From positions 1 through 64,000 of the forward strand of contig RCNN01000018.1 in the NCBI GenBank assembly GCA_003667245.1: a stretch of 64,000 nucleotides of DNA. Reading direction: 5' to 3'. Positions 63,694-64,000 of this stretch are shown here, piece by piece. The notes beneath the pieces are model-generated. The model was given only the letters and a program-made list of their open reading frames with translations, was not told where the DNA came from and searched no databases. Each line of letters opens with the position of its first letter. The stretch's first letter is position 1. Position numbers and translations under genes: made by a program. Source of the DNA: Heterostelium multicystogenum (Eukaryota; Evosea; Eumycetozoa; Acytosteliales; Acytosteliaceae).

Positions 63694-64000
63694 ATTCTAT
63701 TTTTATATGTATAAATACTATTTTATAACAAATATATGAATATTATTTATTATTTATTATTATACAAAATCAATCATATGATTTGTTGATCAACAACAAT
63801 TGTCGTCTGTTAAGTGGGTGGTTGTTGGAGTGTATGATGGAAATGTCAGATTTAAATAAATTTCAACAAATTTAAATTTGTTCAACACATACACACAAAT
63901 ATTTAGGTTTAATTAAAATCAAAAAAATTAAAAAACGAAAGGTTTGTGTGAGTCAGGTTGAACGAATACTACCATCCACCGACCCTTGGTTAACTATCTA
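63694..64000. other. Upstream region of the FAM133-like gene
   Basis: AT-rich. It presumably holds the promoter and leader of the minus-strand FAM133-like gene. No other feature is seen before the window ends. Confidence 0.5.

Overview
The window looks like nuclear DNA of a dictyostelid social amoeba or a close relative. Intergenic DNA is very AT-rich with simple repeats. Introns are short (about 50-100 nt) with GT...AG ends. Proteins carry Gln, Asn and Ser runs. A-rich tracts precede start codons, and the actin is the amoeba-type 376-residue form. Coding DNA is less extreme in base composition than I would expect for D. discoideum, but I cannot name a species. Many genes are interrupted by single-base shifts, mostly at homopolymers and often correctable against the paralogue in the same window, so consensus indel errors are the simplest explanation.

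Layout. At 2.4-4.5 kb (+) is a Gln-rich GATA zinc-finger gene with broken frames, then actin (5.5-6.6 kb, +) and a convergent dihydroflavonol-reductase-like SDR (6.9-7.9 kb, -). The centre is a very large inverted gene pair. Copy A (8.4-23.7 kb, -) and copy B (32.2-47.4 kb, +) are about 15 kb genes for giant AAA+ proteins of the RNF213/mysterin type, with start codons facing each other across an 8.5 kb spacer. The spacer holds a small secreted/membrane protein gene, a mitochondrial-type dynamin-like GTPase, an F-box/LRR gene and about 3 kb of DNA with no convincing gene.

Right of the pair are two tandem flavin monooxygenase genes (47.9-51.5 kb, +). After these, all genes are on the minus strand: a four-helix membrane protein, a secreted probably GPI-anchored Cys-containing protein, an acidic unknown protein, a type I membrane protein, a long coiled-coil protein with C-terminal BRCT domains, and a FAM133-like RS-rich protein.

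The main discovery is in the inverted pair. (1) About 7.1 kb in the middle of the two genes is nearly identical at DNA level, while both flanks are strongly diverged, with sharp edges inside one long exon and several diverged islands. This is the pattern of mosaic gene conversion between inverted copies. (2) Neither protein shows a RING or RZ finger. Each instead ends in a segment laid out like a ubiquitin-specific protease (Cys-box-like CxxN, QPG in place of QxD, two CxxC pairs, an I-D-I-x-R-S strand) that lacks a recognisable catalytic His box. An RNF213-type motor fused to a probably inactive deubiquitinase-like domain would be an unusual architecture. RNF213 has antimicrobial roles in animals, so a defence role in a bacteria-eating amoeba is conceivable, but that is inference only.
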